64,000 nt of DNA, from contig CAJJDO010000031.1 in assembly GCA_905183005.1 (NCBI GenBank), forward strand, positions 413,842 through 477,841. The letters run 5' to 3'. The position numbers were made by a program, and so were the translations under genes. The notes under the pieces were generated by a model, which saw only the letters and a program-made list of their open reading frames with translations, did no database searches and had not been told where the DNA came from. The DNA is from Paramecium pentaurelia. Lineage: Eukaryota; Ciliophora; Oligohymenophorea; Peniculida; Parameciidae. This document shows positions 58,210-64,000 of this stretch, one piece after another (the stretch's first letter is position 1; every line of letters begins with the position of its first letter).

Positions 58210-59302
58210 TCATTAAATCAATTAAACACTTGGTATACTAAGGAGAGATTAGATATCTTTTATTAGATTTGGTTCAGATATTATAGTCTTTGTAATCCAA
58301 TTTCCATTTTGAAGTTGAAAAACTTTAACATCTCTAGTCGTAGTTTATTATTAGTTATCATTTATTATAAACTCATAAGAAATTGAAAGCAAATTAGCTA
58401 AGGAATTCCATTACACTTTATAAGCTAGACTATTTTATAATGGATCTTAGTTAATATATATTAAATTTTGCTTTTCTACTTATGATTCCCCTATGAATCT
58501 AAATTGCCAAATTTTAACTCCTTCTTAAGTAGCAAATGCAATTTAATGATAGGATTTACCATTTTAATTTGCCCATTAGACATCATATACAGTTTTTTCC
58601 TCATCAAATTCAAAAAATTTTGTAAATGTTAATTTTTAAGTTTCATGCTAAAGTATCCAAATAGACAAAGTTTTTATTCTTTATAGAGTATAATTTTCAA
58701 GTTTTAGTCTCAAATATCTTGAATTCTCATCATTTCCAGCAAAAATACTCATATCTTTATCTGATGGAGCTTAATTCCAAGACAATGCTCTTAGCCCATA
58801 AGGCATAATACTGATTTCTTCTGCTTCTAATCTGAATTGATTGTTTTCATAAGCTCTGTGAACTTAAACAATTCCATCTGCAAATGCAATAACTAATAGT
58901 AAACCATTAGATTTTGAACCAAATTAAATATCAACAATTAATTCCGTCTTTTCTAGTGTTAAAGATCTTTATTTCCATACTGTAGTAATTTATTTTTATC
59001 CATTAGAGTTTTCCAAATATTATTTTTTTTCCTCCCATACTTAAATTCCTTTACTTTAACTAGAAATTGCTATCAATTATCCAAATTTAGGATCAGCCCA
59101 TTTAACTTTCCAAGCATTACTGCAACTAAATTTGAATTCTGAACTCTTCTCCCATTTTCTAATATAATTCAGCTAAATAATACCCATCTACTTTATTGAA
59201 AATTCTTAATGTCTAATCACTGGATGCAATAGCAAATCTGGAACCGTTTTAATTAAAGGCGATATCCTAAATAGTATCCTAATGAAAGGGTTCAATTAGC
59301 AT
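58210..59302 (-). CDS. SEH1: SEH1-like WD40 nucleoporin
   Basis: One 25 nt intron leaves 356 codons, the usual size of SEH1. The opening 'PFHQDTIQDIAFNQNGSRFA' with 'IASSDQTLRIFNKVDGKWE' matches SEH1's H-x-D-x-I-H-D-V-x-F-D...S-S-D-Q...W-D-K. Later blades read 'NAWKVKWADPKFGQLIAISS', 'IVQVHRAYENNQFRLEAEEI', 'SWNQAPSDKDMSIFAGND' and 'YHQIAFATQEGVKIWQFRF'. SEH1 belongs to the Y-complex of the nuclear pore and to the GATOR2/SEA complex. SEC13 is the close alternative, but the second blade ('DPKFGQLIA') and the later order favour SEH1. Confidence 0.82.
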
Positions 59303-59487
59303 TAATTAATTAACTAAATTTAATATATGAATAAATAATAAAATTAAAGCAAACTCTTTTCCCTTTTTAGTTTAAGATGACTAAATTGAATTTCTAATTA
59401 TTCTTTGATAAATACTATCTTTTCAAACTTCACATTAAAAATAAGATTTTCTAAAGATGAAATTTTCAATAATTTTATTAAATTATA

Positions 59488-59912
59488 ATGATTTCTGTTT
59501 AACCAGAAGGTTCAAAACCCATGAAATTTTAGGGAGGTCGAATTCACTTAAGACCTATAGATAGTATAGGGAGAGACTTTGATTTAGGAAATATTGAAAC
59601 TAAAGGCAGAAGACATTTTTCTTTTGATCCAACACCAGTTATGCAATATAAACCTCAATTAAGAGTTGGGTTTCCTAAAAATGTTACTAATCCTGAAATA
59701 TTATTTACTCATAAAAGTTAAGGAGGCCCTGATAAATTAACTTATATGCCTCCAATCAAAAAGCATAAAGAGTTTATTTCCACTATGAGAAAAACAGTCA
59801 TTAACAAAGAAGTAAATACATTAATTTATTGTAGTATGAGGAATAATAGACTGAAAATAAAAGAATGATTGAAGAGTTGGATGTTTGGGAGAAAAAGTTT
59901 AGAAAATTATGA
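59488..59912 (+). CDS. Small unknown protein, conserved-looking
   Basis: One 23 nt intron leaves 134 codons. The N-terminal ~105 residues are Pro/Gly/basic without hydrophobic spans ('KFQGGRIHLRPIDSIGRDFD', 'PVMQYKPQLRVGFPKNVTNP', 'KLTYMPPIKKHKEFIS'), and a charged helix ends it ('ENKRMIEELDVWEKKFRKL'). The extended, Pro-punctuated style resembles microtubule-inner or axonemal proteins, but this is only an impression. Codon mix and exact splicing support coding. Confidence 0.6.
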
Positions 59913-59950
59913 TTATTTTAGCATATATTACTAATTAAAAGATATTAATA

Positions 59951-60882
59951 ATGTAAATTATTAAGAGCAGAGCAGTATAGTAATTGGTACATCGTTCCTA
60001 ATACAACAAAATCGTATGGCAATCATCTAATCCATATAACAAAAGATGGCAATACAAATTTAAGAATGCTTATTACACATATCCAAGAGATATCAATTAA
60101 GAGCATACCTACGTTAAAACCCCAAAAGATAATTGGGAATCAGTTCCACTTGGATGGGCTTGGATCTAAGATTTATTACATAGACATGTATACATTTTGT
60201 TAATAATATAGGTGCCAAATTTTTCATGTTTAATCGAAAGAAGACATAGATTATTTGATAAGTTTAATGTTTATTTCTTGCCTGCATTCAGTCTATTCTT
60301 TTATCAATTTTACCCATTAGCATTTGGATTTAAAGTATTAAATTATGGATATCAATTAGGTTTTAACAGTGTTGCCATTGGCAATGTTATATGTGAGAGC
60401 CAGAGATAAATGCGGTGATCCTGATTTCAAAGAAACATACCTTAGGGATATGTTATACAAAAACAACGAAATAAATGCTCTTTTTAAGGATGAGACTCTT
60501 CATGTCTTAGATTACGATTGTGAATATGATAAAGGATATCCATGTCCAGAAAAATTCCCAGAATTCAAAAATAAGGTAACAAACAAGTTCATTTCTTAGT
60601 TTTGGCAATTTTTCAATACTGATACATCAATGACAACTGGATATTTCAAAATGGCTGATGTAGAATCAGGTGCAGTGATGAATTTGAAATTTAAGACAAT
60701 GCCTGTTCCAGGAAAATATAGATATTAAATAGGGGAACCATTTTATTTTTATGATTTAAGAGGTATTAAACAATATTATGTCAAAAGCTGAAATTACTCA
60801 TAATGGATAACATAAGGAAGTTGTTTTAGTTGATGAGAAAGTAGCTTTGCAAAAAATAAGACCATTTTTATTAATTATTTGA
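59951..60882 (+). CDS. Probable mitochondrial membrane protein, ciliate-type
   Basis: Introns of 24, 25 and 25 nt leave 286 codons. The N-terminus 'MQIIKSRAVQQLVHRSQYNK' looks like a presequence. Then come 'WQYKFKNAYYTYPRDINQEH', 'SVPLGWAWIQDLLHRHVPN' and a hydrophobic span near residues 115-150 ('FLPAFSLFFYQFYPLAFGF', 'VLTVLPLAMLYVRARDKCGD'). The soluble tail has paired Cys ('CEYDKGYPCPEKFP') and 'KFISQFWQFFNTDTSMTTGY'. Ciliate respiratory complexes contain many lineage-specific subunits of this style; assignment to one is an inference. It converges with the next gene, 16 nt between stops. Confidence 0.65.
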
Positions 60883-60898
60883 AAAATAAAATAACATA

Positions 60899-63016
60899 TC
60901 AATCTAGGATATTAAAATTATAATCAATTTCATTACTTTATTGCAATTTGCGATAAGTACTTGCTATTCTCTCTTTAACTTTTTCATTTATTTATTAGTT
61001 TTAACCTTTTTCGTTTTATTTTTGTTCAGTCTCCTTTTTTAATATTTATTAGGGATTCAATTGTTTCTACTCTGTCCATTCAATGACGAAATCATACCAA
61101 ACTTAATCACCTATGATTTATCCAAATAAAGAATAAAGAACAAGTTTTAATTCTTATACATCTGATAAATGACGCTTATTTTAATATAATCTAAGTATTC
61201 TCTCTTATTCAATTTTTTATAACTATTCCAATTACTATTATAATTGAACTAATTTTTAATTGTAATCTTTAGTCAGCAAATTAACTTCACTTGGCAAATT
61301 TTATAATTTAAAATTAGATTATTCCTTTTCTTGAGGATTAAGAGATTCCAATTCTTAATTTTCCCATTTTATAACATGAGCAAAAGCTGAGGGATTGAGT
61401 GGATCAATACCTTAAACGAATACTGGTTTTTTAATTGAAACTTTGCTTTTCTTTAACATTGTTTTTACTTAATTTTTTAATTGAAACACACTAATAGGTT
61501 GAGATTAAAATAATGTCTATTATGATTAGCTACTTTTGAGATTGGAAGTTGAAGGAAGAAGTTTTTGTGCCAACTATCTGGTTTCTTCAATTTCAATATC
61601 TAGCTAAGCAGCTTATAATAAATAATTTCTAGAAGTATCATCAAGATATCTAGGAAATTAATCTAACTTTGCATTTTCATTTATTTTTTTCATATTCTTA
61701 ATTATTGAAACTAATCCTTCAGGTACTAAAGATTCATTTGCTTCTTGAAGTTATTTGAGAAATATATCTTTTAAAAGCATTTTACATCTTCTCTTTTTTT
61801 GTCTATGTTCATCTAAATCCTTCTAAAGTATCTATTATTTTTCATTATTTTTATGAATTTCATCTTTTATTTATGTAATAACCTTTTAGATATTTTTAAT
61901 TTCTAAATCCCTTTACTATCTAATCTTCTCTACTATATCCATCAAATTCCTTTTCTTACCTTCTTAATCTGGTATATAGCCTAGTCTTGCCTTTTCTTCC
62001 TTTACATAATATTTTCTTCGAATTTCACTAATTTCTTCTTCATATTTATTAATTTATTAAACTTATTGATTATTGTCTAATCTCATTTGATAGAGTATTT
62101 ATTTGTTATCATTGATTTAAGTTTAAAATTATTAAAAGGATTCCATTAATTATTTAGCTGATGATGATGTCTATTATCCAGTTTAAATTAGTTCAACTTG
62201 AAATTAATTTTAAGGTTTATTACTATAATATTTTGCTTTAGATAATACAACATCATAATCTATATATTATGCTGGATTACTAAAATATTCTGTTAAACCT
62301 TTAAAATTATTAAGAGTAGAACTTTTTAAGGCTTATGATTGTTCTCTGACAACTTATGCAGTTTCTTCATCCAGTTTTTGTAAATTCCAATTAGATTTTG
62401 ATTTTCTATTGATTTTTAGATCATCTAACTTTTTAGTAACTTTTTGCAATAATAATGAATTTAAGATTTATTTATTCATTTCAATTCTAACTTAATCAAG
62501 AGTTTTAAGAACTGGATTGTTTGAATCTCTGTTTGGTCTCAACATCTAAAACTTAACTTAGACTGAAGTATTTTATTCTTCATCCTGTTATTATATTTTT
62601 AATTATTGTTTTTCTTAAGGCTTCATGATAGAATTTAAGATGGCTTGATTTATTTATGGTCCACCATCATTAGTAAATTCATTATCCAATAATTTATTGT
62701 CATTTTATTTAATCTATTCAAAAGCAAAGGTTTTTCTATTTGATATTATTTGCTCATGCCATTAATCTAATTATTCAAGTAAATGATCATTTTCATCTTA
62801 ACTTTATTTTCTATGATTTTAAGATGATGGTTTATGTGTAAATTCTCCTCCATCTCCTAAATCAACAACATTTCTCATTCTAATGATTTTTCTATCTCTT
62901 ATATATATAAATTGAATACCTTTGGAAGTAGGATCAGCTTCCTCAAATTAATTGCTTGAACGATTCCTTGGGACTTAAGTTGAAGGTTTAGAATCATAAT
63001 TTGATGGAGAATGCAT
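60899..63016 (-). CDS. Large coiled-coil protein, unknown
   Basis: Intronless 706-codon frame, unusual here for its length without an intron. The N-terminal ~110 residues are Ser/Pro/Gln-rich. Residues ~180-460 are strongly helical, with heptad-like stretches ('KVTKKLDDLKINRKSKSNWN', 'EEEISEIRRKYYVKEEKARL', 'KDLDEHRQKKRRCKMLLKD'). A conserved-looking motif 'KKPVFVQGIDPLNPSAFAHV' with 'IKWENQELESLNP' lies near residue 545, and a final helix is basic. It could be a ciliary or basal-body component, but no domain is recognised. Divergent from the next frame by 46 bp. Confidence 0.7.
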
Positions 63017-63062
63017 AGTTGATCTAATTAGAACATTTTTTTAATTTTTTTTCATTAAAATT

Positions 63063-63675
63063 ATGAATTAAATATTCCCAAATATAATGCCTAAGATAAT
63101 TTATCATCAAGATGACATTTTCATTCAGAAATTATAATTGAATACTTTTTCAAATCTAGGGATAACATTGGAGCTTCTGCAAAATTGTTAAAACATGTCT
63201 ACAAGAGAAATTATACTAAATGTCTTTTATTATGAATATAACTTAAGAAATAGTCCTTTTGATTTTATCAAAATTGGATATTAAAGTTTTTAGTAAGTTG
63301 TATTTCAACAAATATACATTTTAATTTTATTTCTTTATCAAAATTTTTAACCATTTTTGCATTCTGATGTTGAAATTATGTATTAGAGATTAGCTGTTTT
63401 AAACTGAATATAATAGATTAAGAATTGAATTTTTAGATTTCAATACTCAAAAGGATTTTCATTATAAGCATTCTTTAGTACTGAATTAATACAAAAAGTA
63501 GAGATTTTTCAAGATTTACTAATATCTATTCAAATATGTGATTTTTTCTAAACAATATATTAATGGAGGACCTTTTCACATATAATATAGGTTTAATAAT
63601 CCAAAGAATTAGAAAGAATCATAGGTGTTGAAAAAGACAATACATAACATAGTCTTAGAGAGTATTGTAAATTGA
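63063..63675 (+). CDS. Uncertain gene, frame conflict
   Basis: An ATG at 63063 opens a frame ('MNQIFPNIMPKIIYHQDD', 'MSTREIILNVFYYEYNLRNS', 'FLHSDVEIMYQRLAVLN') that stops at TGA 63405-63407. The next frame continues with equally convincing sequence ('TEYNRLRIEFLDFNTQKD', 'KQYINGGPFHIQYRFNNPKN') to TGA at 63673-63675. The two look like one protein, but I could not find a GT..AG intron that joins them cleanly, so a base error or pseudogene is possible. No family recognised. Confidence 0.4.
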
Positions 63676-63909
63676 TAAAATGTAGGTCAAGAGAATCTAA
63701 TGATATTTTATAAGAACAGTTGTTTTAATTAAAAAAAATATATTGAATTTATTTTATATTTTATTAAGTGAGAATATGAAATATTCTAAATATTTATTAT
63801 CTACTGTTAGCAAATAATTTTGAATATAAATAAAGGATACACCTGTAATTATTGTTAATTACCTTAACATTATATAATATATATCACTTATTAAATTAAA
63901 TGTAATTTG

Positions 63910-64000
63910 ATGTTCAAATTAACTAACATAAGGAGGATAGGAAACTAACTCTTATTAATGAATAAGAATTTTAAAATAATTAGAAGTAGCTTGCCATCAA
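63910..64000 (+). CDS. 5' end of a gene running off the window
   Basis: ATG at 63910 opens a frame to the window end. The first residues ('MFKLTNIRRIGNQLLL', then 'NFKIIRSSLPS') are basic and amphipathic without acids, as in mitochondrial presequences. Too short for a family call. Confidence 0.35.

Noticed and set aside
1..64000. Bacterial or standard-code interpretation, operators, Shine-Dalgarno sites, tRNAs
   Set aside because: Standard-code frames are short and broken, whereas TAA/TAG as Gln plus micro-introns gives full-length known proteins; no cloverleaf tRNA or ribosome-binding pattern was noticed.

Overview
This window is protist nuclear DNA, almost certainly macronuclear sequence of a Paramecium species. 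It is very AT-rich. Long reading frames appear only when TAA and TAG are read as glutamine and TGA is the sole stop, and genes are split by 20-29 nt GT..AG introns (typically GTA...TAG). When those micro-introns are removed, nearly every multi-exon model below gives a coding length divisible by three. A trichocyst matrix protein gene at 32251-33468 is a lineage marker. No rRNA, tRNA, telomere, CRISPR array or bacterial feature was recognised.

Layout. 0-6 kb: 3' end of an acidic protein, a RuvX/YqgF-like nuclease, small membrane proteins, and a large channel-like protein with a CNBD and a zinc knuckle; then a 1.3 kb stretch with no gene I can support. 6-16 kb: unknown proteins, a GON4L-like SANT protein with a glutamine tract, a degenerate protein kinase, an ELMO-domain protein, an alpha-MPP/complex III core-like M16 protein, a second channel-like protein and a secreted protein. 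16-23 kb: trans-2-enoyl-CoA reductase, glutamate dehydrogenase, an SDF2-like MIR protein, ENY2/Sus1, a possible mitochondrial porin and a MYB factor. 23-29 kb: a TPR plus CNBD giant and coiled-coil proteins. 29-38 kb: a PH plus permuted papain-like protein, the trichocyst matrix protein, a BTB protein, a Na+/H+ exchanger and an upstream membrane protein. 37-46 kb: coiled-coil proteins, a TPR protein, a short-chain dehydrogenase and BCKDH E1-beta. 46-58 kb: two TmcB-like multipass sensor genes facing tail to tail as a long inverted repeat. 58-64 kb: SEH1-like nucleoporin, small unknowns, a probable mitochondrial membrane protein, a 705-aa coiled-coil protein and fragments.

The most unusual structure is the inverted TmcB pair. 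Both copies are intact (about 1638 and 1642 aa). Where I compared them they match base for base over about 3.5 kb, yet they differ in their first ~390 codons, their last ~70 codons, and a ~250 bp in-frame cassette inside the identical block. This looks like gene conversion between inverted paralogs with protected variable segments. Two single-N gaps (30119 and 56631) are each flanked by a direct repeat of more than 1.1 kb with no difference seen. These look like unmerged contig overlaps, and one starts exactly at the edge of the inverted repeat.

Other themes are two cyclic-nucleotide-channel-like proteins with no K+ selectivity filter, a kinase that has lost its HRD and DFG aspartates, and several co-oriented neighbours separated by only 14-42 nt.
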